From: Hydrogenophaga sp. Root209
GTDB lineage: Bacteria; Pseudomonadota; Gammaproteobacteria; Burkholderiales; Burkholderiaceae_C
Length of the DNA: 64,000 nucleotides
NCBI RefSeq assembly: GCF_001428625.1
Contig: NZ_LMIE01000029.1
Location: 245,614-309,613, forward strand
Direction of reading: 5' to 3'
Part shown: piece after piece, positions 26,940 to 40,165 of the stretch
How the letters are laid out: each line of letters begins with the position of its first letter
Numbering within the stretch: position 1 is the first letter of the stretch
Program-made: the position numbers and the translations under genes
Notes under the pieces: generated by a model
The model's database searches: none
What the model saw: the letters and a program-made list of their open reading frames with translations, nothing else
What the model was told of the DNA's origin: nothing

Positions 26940-28994
26940 ATGAGCCAGCGACGCCTGTTCGTCACCACCGCCCTGCCCTACGCCAACGGCCACTTCCACA
27001 TCGGTCACATCATGGAGTACATCCAGGCCGACATCTGGGTGCGGTTCCAACGCATGCAGGGCCATGAAGTGCACTTCGTCTGTGCCGACGACGCGCACGG
27101 CGCGCCGATCATGATCGCGGCCGACAAGGCCGGCAAGACGCCGCAGCAGTTCGTGGCCGACATCGCGGCCGGCCGCAAGCCCTACCTCGATGGCTTTCAC
27201 ATCGGCTTCGACAACTGGCACAGCACCGACGCGCCCGAGAACCACGAGCTCGCGCAACAGATCTACCGCGAACTCAAGGCCAACGGCCTGATCGAGACAC
27301 GCACCATCGAGCAGTTCTTCGACCCCGAGAAGAACATGTTCCTGCCCGACCGCTTCATCAAGGGCGAATGCCCGAACTGCCATGCCAAAGACCAGTACGG
27401 CGACAACTGCGAGGTCTGCGGCAAGGTCTACAGCCCCACGGAGCTGATCAACCCCTACTCCGCCCTGTCTGGCGCCAAGCCGGTGCTCAAGCAATCGGAA
27501 CACTTCTTTTTCAAGCTCTCCGACCCGCGCTGCCTGGCCTTCCTGGACCAGTGGACGCAAAGCGGCGCGGTGCAGCCCGAGGTGCTCAACAAGATCAGCG
27601 AGTGGATCGAACCGGGCGAAGACGGCAAACCGAAGATGGGGGACTGGGACATCAGCCGCGACGCGCCCTACTTCGGCATCGAGATCCCCGACGCACCAGG
27701 CAAATACTTCTACGTCTGGCTGGACGCGCCCGTGGGTTACCTCGCCTCGCTGAAGAACTGGTTCGGCAAGACCGGACGCGACTTCGACGCCTTCATGGCC
27801 GACCCGACCACCGAGCAGTTCCACTTCATCGGCAAGGACATCATCACCTTCCACACGCTGTTCTGGCCGGCGATGCTGCACTTCAGCGGCCGCAAGGTGC
27901 CCAATGCGGTGTTCGTGCACGGCTTCCTCACCATCAACAACGGCGAGAAGATGAGCAAGAGCCGGGGCACCGGTCTGGATCCGTTGAAATACCTGAGCCT
28001 GGGCATGAACCCGGAGTGGCTGCGCTACTACCTGGCGGCCAAGCTCAGCAGCCGCAATGAAGACGTGGACTTCAATGCCGAGGACTTCATGGCTCGGGTC
28101 AACAGCGACCTGATCGGCAAATACATCAACATCGCCTCGCGCGCGGCCGGCTTCATCGCCAAGCGCTTCGAGGGCAAGCTCGGTGAAGTCTCGGCCGATG
28201 GCGACAACCTGATCGACCACCTGCAAACCGCTGCACCCTCGATCACGGCGCTGTATGCCGAGCGCGAATACGGCAAGGCGCTGCGCGAGGTGATGCAGCT
28301 GGCCGACCGCGTGAATGCCTACGTCGACCAGAACAAGCCCTGGGAACTGGCGAAGCAGCAAGACATGGACGGGCGCCTGCACGACGTGTGCACCGCCTGC
28401 ATCGAAGCCTTCCGCCTGCTCACGCTCTACCTGAAGCCGGTGCTGCCCGCGCTCGCCGTCAACGTCGAGGCCTTCCTGCAGATCGAACCCCTGCAGTTCA
28501 CCGATGCGAGCCACCTGCTGGGTGCCGGGCACACCATCAACACCTACCAGCACCTCATGCAGCGCGTGGACGTGAAACAGCTCGACGCGCTGTTCGAACC
28601 GCCTCCGGCCCCGGCAGTGGCAGCCACCGTGCCCGGTGGCGAACCCATCGCCGACACCATCACCATCGACGACTTCAGCAAGATCGATCTGCGCATCGCG
28701 CAGATCGTGAACTGCGAAGCGGTGGCAGGTTCGACCAAGCTGCTGCGCCTGACGCTGGACGTCGGCGAAGGCAGGACGCGCAATGTGTTCAGCGGCATCG
28801 CCAGCGCCTACGCCCCCGAAGACCTGGTGGGCAAGCTCACAGTGATGGTGGCCAACCTGGCGCCGCGCAAGATGAAGTTCGGCGTGAGCGAAGGCATGGT
28901 GCTGGCCGCCAGCCACGCCGACGAGACCGCCGAGCCAGGCATCCACATCCTCAACCCCTGGCCAGGCGCCACGCCCGGCATGCGCATTCGCTGA
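26940..28994 (+). CDS. metG: Methionine--tRNA ligase
   Basis: Charges tRNA-Met. The 684-residue protein has the class I HIGH motif in [11 protein letters not shown], the zinc-knuckle cysteines in [18 protein letters not shown], and the KMSKS loop in [11 protein letters not shown]. The C-terminal domain (about residues 570-684), with [15 protein letters not shown] and [20 protein letters not shown], is the Trbp111-like dimerisation/tRNA-binding domain of long MetRS forms. Its stop is 5 nt from the convergent lipoprotein gene. Confidence 0.98.
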   Translation: MSQRRLFVTTALPYANGHFHIGHIMEYIQADIWVRFQRMQGHEVHFVCADDAHGAPIMIAADKAGKTPQQFVADIAAGRKPYLDGFHIGFDNWHSTDAPENHELAQQIYRELKANGLIETRTIEQFFDPEKNMFLPDRFIKGECPNCHAKDQYGDNCEVCGKVYSPTELINPYSALSGAKPVLKQSEHFFFKLSDPRCLAFLDQWTQSGAVQPEVLNKISEWIEPGEDGKPKMGDWDISRDAPYFGIEIPDAPGKYFYVWLDAPVGYLASLKNWFGKTGRDFDAFMADPTTEQFHFIGKDIITFHTLFWPAMLHFSGRKVPNAVFVHGFLTINNGEKMSKSRGTGLDPLKYLSLGMNPEWLRYYLAAKLSSRNEDVDFNAEDFMARVNSDLIGKYINIASRAAGFIAKRFEGKLGEVSADGDNLIDHLQTAAPSITALYAEREYGKALREVMQLADRVNAYVDQNKPWELAKQQDMDGRLHDVCTACIEAFRLLTLYLKPVLPALAVNVEAFLQIEPLQFTDASHLLGAGHTINTYQHLMQRVDVKQLDALFEPPPAPAVAATVPGGEPIADTITIDDFSKIDLRIAQIVNCEAVAGSTKLLRLTLDVGEGRTRNVFSGIASAYAPEDLVGKLTVMVANLAPRKMKFGVSEGMVLAASHADETAEPGIHILNPWPGATPGMRIR

Positions 28995-28999
28995 GCCCG

Positions 29000-29518
29000 T
29001 TACCGGTTTCGGTCCAGATCCGGATCTCGGGCCGACATCGTGCGGATCACCCGCAGGTCGGGGTCAAAGACGACCGTGAATACCTTGGAGCTGTCTGCGC
29101 CGGCACCGTCGAGGTAGCGCCAGTCGTAGTGCGTCTCGCGCTTGAGCGCGTACGTGGTGATCTTCATCGGCTTGCCCAGCATACGTCGCACGTCTTCCAT
29201 CGCCATGCCGGGCAACACCCGCGCAAAGTTGCGTTCGGTGAGAACCTGGCGCAGCGCGGCCATGCGGCCATCGGGGCCGATGGTGATCATGTAGTTCACA
29301 TGGCCGGCGGGCTGGCGGTTGTATTCGTAGATCTGCGCGCCGTCTTCACCTTCCCACACCGCCTCGGGTGCACCAAAGCGCTCTCGCACATCGGCTTCGG
29401 TGGACACGCCCTCTTCAAGTTCACTGATGTTCTTCACGTCGCATGCCGTCAGCAACGAGGCCAGAGCCAGCAGGGTGAACAGGGATCCTCGGCGAGAGGC
29501 ATCGATCAAACCACGCAT
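29000..29518 (-). CDS. BamE/SmpA-like outer membrane lipoprotein
   Basis: A 172-residue lipoprotein with the lipobox LLTAC near residue 26. Two SmpA/OmlA-like segments follow: VSTEADVRERFGAPEAVWEG and GMAMEDVRRMLGKPMKITTY, each the helix-turn of the BamE fold, with strands such as THYDWRYL and VFTVVFDPDLRVI. It is not next to fur or recN, where true bamE usually lies, so it is probably a paralogue with an envelope role rather than the BAM subunit itself. Confidence 0.85.
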   Translation of the reverse strand: MRGLIDASRRGSLFTLLALASLLTACDVKNISELEEGVSTEADVRERFGAPEAVWEGEDGAQIYEYNRQPAGHVNYMITIGPDGRMAALRQVLTERNFARVLPGMAMEDVRRMLGKPMKITTYALKRETHYDWRYLDGAGADSSKVFTVVFDPDLRVIRTMSARDPDLDRNR

Positions 29519-29618
29519 GCGGACAACCTCTTCAAGGGTGAAAAATTCAGTGTAAACCCGCAGTGTTTGAGCCCCTGCCTGTCAGCTTCACAGACCGTTG
29601 CCAACGGTAACATGACCC

Positions 29619-31262
29619 ATGTTTCAAGGAATGCCGCCCCTCGCCCCGTTCCGTCCGCGTCTGATCCAGGACCTCAAAGGCTACAACCGGGACAAGCTGG
29701 CGCGTGACGTGGGGGCCGGCGCCACCGTCGGCATCGTGGCGCTGCCGCTGGCCATGGCCTTCGCGATTGCCAGCGGCCTGCAGCCCGAAGCCGGCCTGTG
29801 GACGGCGATCATCGCGGGATTCCTGATCTCGGCGCTGGGCGGTACCTCAGTGCAGATCGGGGGACCGGCGGGCGCCTTCATCGTGATCGTCTACGGCATC
29901 GTCGAGCGCTACGGCGTGGCCAACCTCCTGATCTCCACTGCGAGCGCCGGCGTGCTGCTCTTTCTCATGGGTCTGTTCCGCCTGGGCACGCTGGTGCGCT
30001 ATGTGCCGGTGACGGTGGTGATCGGCTTCACCAACGGCATCGCGGTGCTCATCGCCCTGTCCCAGGTGCGTGATCTGCTGGGGCTGGACATCGAGAAGAT
30101 GCCGGCGAGCTTCTTCGGCCAGATCGACGCCATCACCGGCCACATCCACAGCCTCAATCCCTTCGCACTCGGGCTCGGTGGCCTGTGCGTGCTGGGTCTC
30201 GTGGTGTGGCCGCGGTTGTGGGCGGTCGACTCGCAGTTCCGCCGCCAGCTCGAAACCATCGAGACGGTGAGTGCGCTCAAGGCCACGTCGCGCATCCCTG
30301 GCCCGGTGGTGGCGCTGATCACGCTCTCACTGCTGGCCTGGCTGCTCAGCCTGCCGGTGGAGACGGTGGGCACCCGGTTTGGCGGCATCCCGCAGGGTGT
30401 GCCCGCCTTCGAACTGCCGGACTTTTCCTGGGAAACCGTGCGCCTGCTGGTCACGCCCACGCTCACCATCGCGCTGTTGGGCGCCATCGAATCGCTGCTG
30501 TGCGCGCGCGTGGCCGACCAGCTGGGCGACGCGCCCAAGCACGATCCCAACCAGGAACTCATGGCCCAGGGCATTGCCAACACGGTGGTGCCCTTCTTTG
30601 GTGGCATGCCGGCCACCGGCACGATCGCGCGCACGGTGACCAACATCCGCTCGGGCGCCGCCTCACCGGTGGCGGGCATGGTGCATGCCCTCACGCTGGC
30701 CGCGGTGGTGCTGCTGGCCGCGCCGCTGGCGTACCACATCCCGCTGTCCGTGCTGGCCGGGGTGCTGCTGTTCGTGGCCTGGAACATGGGCGAATGGCGC
30801 GAGTTCGCGCGGCTCAAGCACTTCAGCAACCACTACCGGTTGATGATGCTCTCCACCTTCTTCGTCACCATCGTCTTTGACCTCACGGTGGCGGTCGAGC
30901 TCGGGCTGGTGCTCGCGGTGGTGCTGTTCGTGCGCCGCCAGAGCGAGATTTTTCGCGCCGAGCCGGTGGCGCGCACCGAGCACCAGGCCACCTACAAGCT
31001 CTATGGCTCGCTGTTTTTCGGTGCCGTGGCCAAGGTCGACCCCATCGTGGCCGACGTGGAAAACGCGCCCACCCCGATCAACGTGATGCTGGACGCCAGT
31101 CACATGATCTCGCTGGACACCACCGGCCTGGACGCGCTGGAGCAACTGCACAAGGCGGTGCACAAGCGCGGCGGCCATCTGGGCATGGTGGGGCTGCACA
31201 CCCAGCCGCGATCCCTGATCGTGCGCTCCGGCTTTGCGACGCGGCTCAATACTTGCGAGTGA
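29619..31262 (+). CDS. SulP-family inorganic anion transporter with STAS domain
   Basis: A 547-residue membrane protein of the SLC26/SulP family, which moves sulfate, bicarbonate or C4-dicarboxylates. About ten or more hydrophobic segments fill residues 25-420, with GATVGIVALPLAMAFAIASG at the start and LISALGGTSVQIGGPAGAF matching the SulP signature. A C-terminal STAS domain (about 440-547) includes DASHMISLDTTGLDALEQL. The substrate cannot be read from sequence. Two starts are possible, M1 at 29619 and M5. Confidence 0.92.
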   Translation: MFQGMPPLAPFRPRLIQDLKGYNRDKLARDVGAGATVGIVALPLAMAFAIASGLQPEAGLWTAIIAGFLISALGGTSVQIGGPAGAFIVIVYGIVERYGVANLLISTASAGVLLFLMGLFRLGTLVRYVPVTVVIGFTNGIAVLIALSQVRDLLGLDIEKMPASFFGQIDAITGHIHSLNPFALGLGGLCVLGLVVWPRLWAVDSQFRRQLETIETVSALKATSRIPGPVVALITLSLLAWLLSLPVETVGTRFGGIPQGVPAFELPDFSWETVRLLVTPTLTIALLGAIESLLCARVADQLGDAPKHDPNQELMAQGIANTVVPFFGGMPATGTIARTVTNIRSGAASPVAGMVHALTLAAVVLLAAPLAYHIPLSVLAGVLLFVAWNMGEWREFARLKHFSNHYRLMMLSTFFVTIVFDLTVAVELGLVLAVVLFVRRQSEIFRAEPVARTEHQATYKLYGSLFFGAVAKVDPIVADVENAPTPINVMLDASHMISLDTTGLDALEQLHKAVHKRGGHLGMVGLHTQPRSLIVRSGFATRLNTCE

Positions 31263-31323
31263 CCTGCGAGCAGCCCCAGACCGGTAAAATCGCGCCTTTC
31301 CCCCGCACCAGGCCCCGACCACC

Positions 31324-31536
31324 ATGTCCTTCTTCGCCCGCCCGCACTACAAGTCCGACGCCACGCTGTTCATCGAGAAGCTCAAGGCCGACAAACCAGG
31401 GCTGGAGCAGTCGCAGCGTCTGGGCCGCTCGCTGTTGTGGGACAAGCAGATCGACCGCAGCTTCCAGGCCGAAGCCGAGACAGCCCGCGTGCCTCAGCAG
31501 CCCTACGTCTACCAGACCGGTTCCGATCACAACTGA
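31324..31536 (+). CDS. DUF3460 family small protein
   Basis: A 70-residue basic protein beginning MSFFARPHYKSDATLFIEKL, the typical DUF3460 start, with a conserved LGRSLLWDKQ segment. Function unknown. It sits 26 nt before scpA, likely in the same transcript. TAAAAT at 31285-31290 may be the -10 box, though no good -35 is seen. Confidence 0.85.
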   Translation: MSFFARPHYKSDATLFIEKLKADKPGLEQSQRLGRSLLWDKQIDRSFQAEAETARVPQQPYVYQTGSDHN

Positions 31537-31562
31537 TCCGACGGCTCTCGCCTCACCACGAC

Positions 31563-32414
31563 ATGGGCAACGAGGTCCACACACTTGACGAGGCGCCTCA
31601 GGGCCTCGACGCGGTGCTGCCCACCGTGGTCGACCACGTGGCGCTGGCGCGGCTGTACGGCGAACCGCTGTTCGCCATGCCGCGCGACCTCTACATCCCG
31701 CCGGACGCGCTGCAGATCTTCCTGGAAGCCTTTGAAGGCCCGCTGGACCTGCTGCTCTACCTGATTCGCAAGCAGAATTTCAACATCCTCGACATCCCGA
31801 TGGCGGCGGTGACCCGCCAGTACCTCACCTACGTCGATGAGATCCGCAACAGCAACCTGGAGCTGGCGGCCGAATACCTGCTGATGGCGGCCATGCTGAT
31901 CGAGATCAAGTCGCGCATGCTGCTGCCGCCCAAGAAGACGGCCGAGGGTGAGGAGCCGGAAGACCCGCGCGCCGAGCTGGTGCGCCGCCTGCTTGAATAC
32001 GAGCAGATGAAACTGGCCGCCCAGCGCCTGGCCGATGCCCCGCAATACGGCCGCGATTTCCTGCGCGCCCAGGTCTACGTGGAGCAGGCGTTGGCGCCAC
32101 GTTTTCCCGACGTGAGCGCCATCGACCTGCAAAGCGCCTGGCGCGACATCCTCAAGCGCGCCAAGCTCGTGCAGCACCACAAGATCAGCCGCGAGGAGCT
32201 CTCGGTGCGTGAGCACATGAGCATCGTGTTGCGCCGCCTGCAGGGCCGCAAGTTCGTGGAGTTCGGCGAATTGTTCGATCCCACGAAGGGCTCTCCGGTG
32301 CTGGTCGTCACCTTCATCGCCATGCTCGAACTGGCCAAAGAGACCCTCATCGAGTTGACTCAGGCCGAGGCCTTCGCACCCATCTATGTCCGCTTGGCCT
32401 ACACGCCCAGCTAG
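31563..32414 (+). CDS. scpA: Segregation and condensation protein A
   Basis: Kleisin subunit that bridges SMC heads with ScpB in chromosome condensation. The 283-residue product has the N-terminal FEGPLDLLLYLIRKQNFNI block, the helical AAEYLLMAAMLIEIKSRMLL stretch, and the C-terminal winged-helix part ending FAPIYVRLAY. ATG at 31563 is used; the frame opens at 31437 but overlaps the DUF3460 gene. The 12-nt gap to nadB suggests co-transcription. Confidence 0.93.
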   Translation: MGNEVHTLDEAPQGLDAVLPTVVDHVALARLYGEPLFAMPRDLYIPPDALQIFLEAFEGPLDLLLYLIRKQNFNILDIPMAAVTRQYLTYVDEIRNSNLELAAEYLLMAAMLIEIKSRMLLPPKKTAEGEEPEDPRAELVRRLLEYEQMKLAAQRLADAPQYGRDFLRAQVYVEQALAPRFPDVSAIDLQSAWRDILKRAKLVQHHKISREELSVREHMSIVLRRLQGRKFVEFGELFDPTKGSPVLVVTFIAMLELAKETLIELTQAEAFAPIYVRLAYTPS

Positions 32415-32426
32415 ATCTTTTCATCC

Positions 32427-34034
32427 ATGACCGACTCTCACCGCTTCGACGTCCTCATCATCGGCAGCGGCCTGGCCGGTCTGACCGCGGCACTGCACCT
32501 GTCCACCACCCACCGCGTGGCCGTGATCACCAAACGGGCCCTCCTCGATGGATCGAGCAACTGGGCCCAAGGCGGCATTGCGGCGGTGCTGGCCGAGGGT
32601 GACAGCCTGGCCTCGCACGTGGATGACACGCTGGTCGCCGGCGCGGGCCTGTGCGATCTTGAAGCCACGAAATTCACTGTGGAGAACGCGCCCGCGGCCA
32701 TTGCCTGGCTGCGTGAGCTCGGTGTGCCCTTTTCGCTGGAGGCGGGCGAGCTGCACCTCACGCGCGAGGGGGGCCACAGCCACCGCCGCATCGTGCACGC
32801 GGCCGACGCCACAGGCGCTGCGGTGCAGGCCACGCTGATCGAGCGCGTGCGCAACACGCCCGCCATCCAGGTGTTTGAGCACCACATGCTGGTCGACCTG
32901 ATCACCGACCACAAACTGCCCGGCCACGATCCGGCACGCCAGGTGGCCGAGCGCTGTTTCGGCGCCTACGTGCTCGACACCGTGCGTGACGAGGTCGTGA
33001 CCTTCAGCGCCACTCACACCGTGCTGGCCACGGGCGGCGCGGGCAAGGTCTACCTCTACACCACCAACCCCGACACCGCCACCGGCGACGGCATCGCCGC
33101 GGGCTGGCGCGCGGGCTGCCAGGTGGGCAACATGGAGTTCATCCAGTTCCACCCAACCTGCCTCTACCACCCGCACGCCAAAAGCTTCCTGATCACCGAG
33201 GCAGTGCGTGGTGAAGGCGGCCTGCTCAAGCTGCCGCCGCACCTGGGCGGCCACCGCTTCATGCCCGACCACGACCCGCGCGCCGAACTTGCCCCGCGCG
33301 ACGTGGTGGCGCGCGCGATCGACTTCGAGATGAAAAAGCACGGCCTGGACTGCGTGTACCTGGACATCTCACACCAGCCGCCCGAGTTCCTGCAAGAGCA
33401 CTTTCCCAACATCCTGGCACGCTGCGCCGAGCTGGGCATCGACATCACCAAGGATCCCATTCCCGTGGTGCCGGCCGCGCACTACACCTGCGGCGGTCTG
33501 GTGACCGACCTGGGTGGCCGCACCGACATCGCCGGTCTTTACGCTGTGGGCGAAACCACCTGCACCGGCCTGCACGGCGCCAACCGCCTGGCGAGCAACT
33601 CGCTGGTGGAGTGCATGGTGTTTGCGCAAGGCGCGGTGAATGCGATTCGCTCGGCAGCCGACGCCGGCACACCCGCCATGCCACAGTGGGACGACAGCCG
33701 CGTGACCGACGCAGACGAAATGGTGGTGATCTCGCACAACTGGGACGAGCTGCGCCGATTCATGTGGGACTACGTGGGTATCGTGCGCACCAACAAACGA
33801 CTGGAGCGCGCCGCGCACCGCATCGCGCTGCTGCAGGCCGAGATCCACGAGTTCTATTCGCAGTTCCACGTCACGCGCGACCTGCTGGAACTGCGCAACC
33901 TGGTGCAGGTGGCCGACCTGATCGTGATGTCGGCCATGCTGCGGCATGAGAGCCGCGGCCTGCACTTCAGCCGGGACTATCCCGAACTGCTGCCGGTCGC
34001 AAAACCGACCATCTTGGTGCCACCCGCAAGATAA
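32427..34034 (+). CDS. nadB: L-aspartate oxidase
   Basis: FAD enzyme that oxidises L-aspartate to iminoaspartate in de novo NAD synthesis. The 535-residue protein has the Rossmann motif [15 protein letters not shown], the succinate-dehydrogenase-like [13 protein letters not shown], and the active-site region [19 protein letters not shown], plus [14 protein letters not shown] near the FAD. The helical C-terminal domain is complete. It converges on nadA, with a dispersed repeat between. Confidence 0.97.
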   Translation: MTDSHRFDVLIIGSGLAGLTAALHLSTTHRVAVITKRALLDGSSNWAQGGIAAVLAEGDSLASHVDDTLVAGAGLCDLEATKFTVENAPAAIAWLRELGVPFSLEAGELHLTREGGHSHRRIVHAADATGAAVQATLIERVRNTPAIQVFEHHMLVDLITDHKLPGHDPARQVAERCFGAYVLDTVRDEVVTFSATHTVLATGGAGKVYLYTTNPDTATGDGIAAGWRAGCQVGNMEFIQFHPTCLYHPHAKSFLITEAVRGEGGLLKLPPHLGGHRFMPDHDPRAELAPRDVVARAIDFEMKKHGLDCVYLDISHQPPEFLQEHFPNILARCAELGIDITKDPIPVVPAAHYTCGGLVTDLGGRTDIAGLYAVGETTCTGLHGANRLASNSLVECMVFAQGAVNAIRSAADAGTPAMPQWDDSRVTDADEMVVISHNWDELRRFMWDYVGIVRTNKRLERAAHRIALLQAEIHEFYSQFHVTRDLLELRNLVQVADLIVMSAMLRHESRGLHFSRDYPELLPVAKPTILVPPAR

Positions 34035-34038
34035 CGCT

Positions 34039-34110
34039 CCCCCCGCGCCGCGCTGCGCGCGTCACCCCCCAGGGGGCGATGCCTGCGGCCTGGCAAAGCC
34101 AGTTCCGCGG
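34039..34110. repeat. Dispersed GC-rich repeat, copy 2 (inverted relative to copy 1)
   Basis: About 72 nt between the convergent nadB and nadA genes. Its reverse complement begins CCGCGGAACTGGCTTTGCCA and matches the copy at 16906-16980 through most of its length. The CCCCCC/GGGGG core can form a hairpin that might also end transcripts. Confidence 0.75.
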
Positions 34111-34156
34111 CATCCTGGACGGGAATGTCGCGCCGGAAAGGGCGTTTCCAAGTGGT

Positions 34157-35263
34157 TCAGGCGGCGCCGATGTTGGGCACCAGCGCACCCGGGTCGTTGC
34201 CCAGGCGCTGCGCGCCGGTAAATGCCAGCATGCGGTCGATCGGGAGCCGAGCGCGCGGAATCAGTGCCGGGTCAACGTGAATCTCGTTCAGGCCCTTTTC
34301 CAGAATCTGCGCCACACCGGCCAGCCCGTTCATCGCCATCCAGGGGCAGTGTGCGCAGCTCTTGCAGGTGGCGCTGTTGCCGGCAGTCGGGGCTTCGATG
34401 AACACCTTGCCCGGGTTCTGCTGGCGCAGCATGTGCATCATCCCGTTGTCGGTGGCGACGATGAATTCGGGTGCGTCCATTTCGCGCGCCGCTTTCAGGA
34501 TGGCCGAGGTGGAACCCACCGAGTCGGCCAGCGCGATCACGTCGGCCGGGCTCTCCGGGTGCACCAGCACCTTGGCTTGCGGGTGTTCCTTCATCAGCGC
34601 CTGCAGCTCGAAGGCCTTGAACTCGTCGTGCACGATGCACGCGCCGCCCCACATCACCATGTCGGCGCCGGTCTCGCGCTGTATGTAACCACCCAGGTGT
34701 TTGTCGGGTGCCCACAGGATCTTGTGGCCCTTGTCCTTCAAGGCGCTCACGATGTCGAGCGCGCAGCTGGACGTGACCAACCAGTCGGAGCGTGCCTTCA
34801 CCGCCGCGCTGGTGTTGGCGTACACCACCACCGTGCGGTCCGGGTGGGCATCGCAGAACGCGCTGAACTCATCGATGGGGCAGCCCAGGTCGAGTGAGCA
34901 GTTGGCGTCGAGGTCGGGCATGAGCACGGTCTTCTCCGGGCTCAGGATCTTGGCGGTCTCGCCCATGAAGCGCACACCCGAGACGATCAAGGTCTGCGCC
35001 GCGTGGTCGCGACCGAAGCGCGCCATCTCCAGCGAGTCGCTCACGATGCCCCCGGTCTCGATGGCCAGGTCCTGCAGGTCCGGGTGCACGTAGTAGTGCG
35101 ACACCATCACCGCATTGCGCTCCTTCAGCAGGCGGCGGATCTTGTCCTTCAGTTCGGCCCGCTGCTTGGGACCCGGCTCCACCGGTACACGCGCCCAGGC
35201 GTGCTGCGTGGGGCAGGCGGGTTGTTCGTACTCAACGTCGATGACACTGGCTTCGGTGCTCAT
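34157..35263 (-). CDS. nadA: Quinolinate synthase
   Basis: [4Fe-4S] enzyme that condenses iminoaspartate with dihydroxyacetone phosphate to quinolinate. The 368-residue protein has the three cluster cysteines in typical settings: [11 protein letters not shown], the [11 protein letters not shown] region, and the [16 protein letters not shown] segment. [16 protein letters not shown] near the start is family-typical. It lies 21 nt after the nadC stop going upstream on the minus strand, so nadC and nadA likely share a transcript. Confidence 0.97.
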   Translation of the reverse strand: MSTEASVIDVEYEQPACPTQHAWARVPVEPGPKQRAELKDKIRRLLKERNAVMVSHYYVHPDLQDLAIETGGIVSDSLEMARFGRDHAAQTLIVSGVRFMGETAKILSPEKTVLMPDLDANCSLDLGCPIDEFSAFCDAHPDRTVVVYANTSAAVKARSDWLVTSSCALDIVSALKDKGHKILWAPDKHLGGYIQRETGADMVMWGGACIVHDEFKAFELQALMKEHPQAKVLVHPESPADVIALADSVGSTSAILKAAREMDAPEFIVATDNGMMHMLRQQNPGKVFIEAPTAGNSATCKSCAHCPWMAMNGLAGVAQILEKGLNEIHVDPALIPRARLPIDRMLAFTGAQRLGNDPGALVPNIGAA

Positions 35264-35284
35264 GGGGGGGTCCTTGGCTGGGCG

Positions 35285-37962
<2,678 letters not shown>

Positions 37963-37980
37963 CCCCCGGAGAGTCCCGCC

Positions 37981-38226
37981 ATGCTTCAGCTGCGTCCGAA
38001 CTGCGAATGCTGCAACCGCGATCTGCCCAACGAATCGCTGGACGCACGCATCTGCACCTTTGAATGCACCTTCTGCAGCGAATGCGCGGAAACGAAGTTG
38101 AACAACACCTGTCCGAACTGCAGCGGAGAGTTGGTGCGCCGCCCGCGCCGACCGGCTGCTGCGCTGGCTCGCAACCCTGCATCGACAGAGCGGGTGTTCA
38201 ACTCGTCGGGTTGCATGCCCCGGTGA
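37981..38226 (+). CDS. DUF1272 family small zinc-ribbon-like protein
   Basis: An 81-residue product with a dense cysteine pattern: CECCNRDLP, CTFECTFCSECA and CPNCSGEL, as in DUF1272. These probably bind zinc. A basic, low-complexity tail follows. Function is unknown. It starts 18 nt after panC with AGAG before the ATG and is likely the last gene of the panBC transcript. Confidence 0.85.
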   Translation: MLQLRPNCECCNRDLPNESLDARICTFECTFCSECAETKLNNTCPNCSGELVRRPRRPAAALARNPASTERVFNSSGCMPR

Positions 38227-38234
38227 GCCGACGT

Positions 38235-38259
38235 CGGGCCAGGCGCCTGGCCCGGTCTT
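38235..38259 (+). terminator. Terminator-like perfect hairpin between the panBC unit and gpsA
   Basis: A 20-nt perfect palindrome (38235-38254, arms CGGGCCAGGC and GCCTGGCCCG) is followed on the plus strand by GTCTTTC. It lies between convergent stops and could end both transcripts; the short T-run favours the plus direction. Confidence 0.65.
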
Positions 38260-39282
38260 TCAGAGCAGTTCGTCCTTGGGGTCACGCCCCATCAACATGG
38301 CCACCGCCTGTGTCGGCAGCAGACCACCGTCCAGCAGGGCCACCACCGCGTCGGTGATGGGCATGTCCACACCCAGTGACCGTGCGCGCTGCGCCACCGT
38401 ACGAGCGCTGTAAACGCCTTCGGCCACATGGCCCAGCGAGTCCACCGCCTGCTGCAGGTTCATGCCCTGCGCGAGCAACTGGCCCACCTTGCGGTTGCGC
38501 GAGAGGTCGCCGGTGGCCGTGAGCACCAGATCGCCCAGGCCCGAGAGCCCCATGAATGTCTCGGCCCTCGCACCCAACGCCAGCCCCAGACGCGTCATTT
38601 CGGTCAGGCCACGGGTGATGAGCGCCGCACGCGCATTCATGCCAAGGCCCAGGCCGTCGCACAGGCCGGTGGCGATCGCGAGCACGTTCTTCACCGCGCC
38701 GCCCACCTCCACACCCACGATGTCGTCGTTGGCGTACACGCGCAGGGTGGGACTGTGAAACGCGGCCACGAGCGTGTCGCGCACGCTGGCGTGTTCGCTG
38801 GCCGCCACCAGGGCAGTGGGTTGTCCGCGCGCCACTTCCAGAGCAAAGCTCGGACCACTCAACACGCCCGCCAGCAGCTGGGGTGCCACCTGAGTGCGAA
38901 CCTCGTGCCCCATCAAACCGATCGAATGAGCGGCATCCAGAGGAGCTTCGAAACCTTTGCACAGCCACGCCACCGGGACGCTCTGGCTGGCCAGCAACGT
39001 CAGCATGGCACGAAGGCCGGCCATGGGCGTTCCGACGATCACGAGGTCGGCATCTGCCAGCGCGGTTGCACCACCATGCAGCGGGCCCGTGGCGATCTGC
39101 AACGCCTGCGGCACCGACACCCCGCTCAGGTAGCGGCGGTTCTCTCGGTGCTGTTTCAGGTCGGCGGCTTGTTGCGCGTCTCGCGCCCAGAGCGTCACGC
39201 GCCGCGACTCACCTGCTTGCGTGGCCGCGCTGATGGCCAGTGCAGTGCCCCAGGCGCCCGCTCCGAGCACGACGATGTTCAT
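38260..39282 (-). CDS. gpsA: Glycerol-3-phosphate dehydrogenase [NAD(P)+]
   Basis: Makes sn-glycerol 3-phosphate for phospholipids. The 340-residue protein starts with the Rossmann motif [14 protein letters not shown], and has [26 protein letters not shown], the catalytic Lys in [20 protein letters not shown], and the [20 protein letters not shown] motif. ATG at 39282 begins the Rossmann fold; the frame opens at 39408 inside secB without support. It follows secB by 22 nt, a common pairing. Confidence 0.97.
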   Translation of the reverse strand: MNIVVLGAGAWGTALAISAATQAGESRRVTLWARDAQQAADLKQHRENRRYLSGVSVPQALQIATGPLHGGATALADADLVIVGTPMAGLRAMLTLLASQSVPVAWLCKGFEAPLDAAHSIGLMGHEVRTQVAPQLLAGVLSGPSFALEVARGQPTALVAASEHASVRDTLVAAFHSPTLRVYANDDIVGVEVGGAVKNVLAIATGLCDGLGLGMNARAALITRGLTEMTRLGLALGARAETFMGLSGLGDLVLTATGDLSRNRKVGQLLAQGMNLQQAVDSLGHVAEGVYSARTVAQRARSLGVDMPITDAVVALLDGGLLPTQAVAMLMGRDPKDELL

Positions 39283-39304
39283 CGGGCTGGTGCCGGGCAA
39301 GGCC

Positions 39305-39763
39305 TTATTGCGTGACGATGCGGGGAGCGTCGGCGGCGGCCTGCGCCTGCTGCTGCTCGTACATGGCCTGGAAGTTGATCTCGGCCAGGTGCACGGGCGG
39401 GAACCCACCGCGCTGGATGATGTCGGCCACGTTGCTGCGCAGGTAGGGGTAGACGATCTGCGGGCAGGCGATGCCCATGATCGGACCCATCTGCTCCTGC
39501 GGCAGATTGCGGATCTCGAAGATGCCGGCCTGCTTGGCCTCGACCAGGAACACGGTGCGGTCCTTGATTTTGGTCGTCACGGTGGCGGTCACGCAGACTT
39601 CGAACACACCGTCGGCCGCCGGGCTGGCTTCCACGCCGAGCTGGATGTCCACCGTGGGCTGCTCCTGCTCAAGCAGGATGGCGGGCGAATTGGGTTGCTC
39701 AAGCGACGCTTCCTTGAGGTAGACGCGCTGGATCTGGAAGGTGGGTTCCTGGTTTTCTGCCAT
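39305..39763 (-). CDS. secB: Protein-export chaperone SecB
   Basis: Holds preproteins unfolded and delivers them to SecA. The 152-residue product has the SecB core with [17 protein letters not shown], the [12 protein letters not shown] strand, [20 protein letters not shown] and [16 protein letters not shown] at 39763 is used, 12 codons inside the open frame. A terminator-like hairpin lies only about 25 nt before this start. Confidence 0.97.
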   Translation of the reverse strand: MAENQEPTFQIQRVYLKEASLEQPNSPAILLEQEQPTVDIQLGVEASPAADGVFEVCVTATVTTKIKDRTVFLVEAKQAGIFEIRNLPQEQMGPIMGIACPQIVYPYLRSNVADIIQRGGFPPVHLAEINFQAMYEQQQAQAAADAPRIVTQ

Positions 39764-39787
39764 GGTGTTGTCTCGAAGAATGCGTTG

Positions 39788-39825
39788 AAAAAACAAACCC
39801 GCCGGAGGATCGTTCCCGCGGCGGG
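39788..39825 (-). terminator. Intrinsic terminator between grxC and secB
   Basis: On the minus strand CCCGCCG (39825-39819) pairs with CGGCGGG (39804-39798) and is followed by TTTGTTTTTT. It would end the rhodanese-grxC transcript, but it also lies in the leader of secB. Confidence 0.8.
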
Positions 39826-39835
39826 CACAAGGCGA

Positions 39836-39844
39836 ATTATGTCA
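39836..39844 (-). promoter_or_regulatory. Candidate extended -10 promoter for secB
   Basis: The minus strand reads TGACATAAT, a TGn plus CATAAT (5 of 6) extended -10 box. It would start transcripts near 39829, just before the terminator-like hairpin. No good -35 is seen, as is usual for extended -10 promoters. Confidence 0.4.
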
Positions 39845-39867
39845 GCCCGACAAGGCGACTCGATGAC

Positions 39868-40125
39868 TCAGGCTTGCAGCATGGGCACCAGCCCACCGCG
39901 CCCATCGAGCGCGTGCAGATCGTCGCAACCACCCACGTGCTGCTCGCCAATGAAGATTTGCGGCACGCTGGTGCGGCCAGTGACGGCTCTCATCTGAGCG
40001 CGCAGTTCAGGTTGTCCGTCGACGAACACCTCTTCCAGATCGGCCACGCCATGCTTTTGCAACAGCGCCTTGGCGGCGCTGCAATAAGGGCAATAGGCGC
40101 TGGTGAACATCTTGACTTTGGCCAT
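39868..40125 (-). CDS. grxC: Glutaredoxin 3
   Basis: Glutathione-dependent disulfide reductase. The 85-residue product has the active site CPYC (Cys12, Cys15), the TSVPQIFIGEQ cis-Pro segment and GGCDDLHALD, which binds glutathione. ATG at 40125 follows AGGAG. It lies 40 nt after the rhodanese gene and is followed by a terminator. Confidence 0.96.
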   Translation of the reverse strand: MAKVKMFTSAYCPYCSAAKALLQKHGVADLEEVFVDGQPELRAQMRAVTGRTSVPQIFIGEQHVGGCDDLHALDGRGGLVPMLQA

Positions 40126-40165
40126 GCGAACTCTCCTGTCGGTACGAAAAACGAAGCCCAAATGA

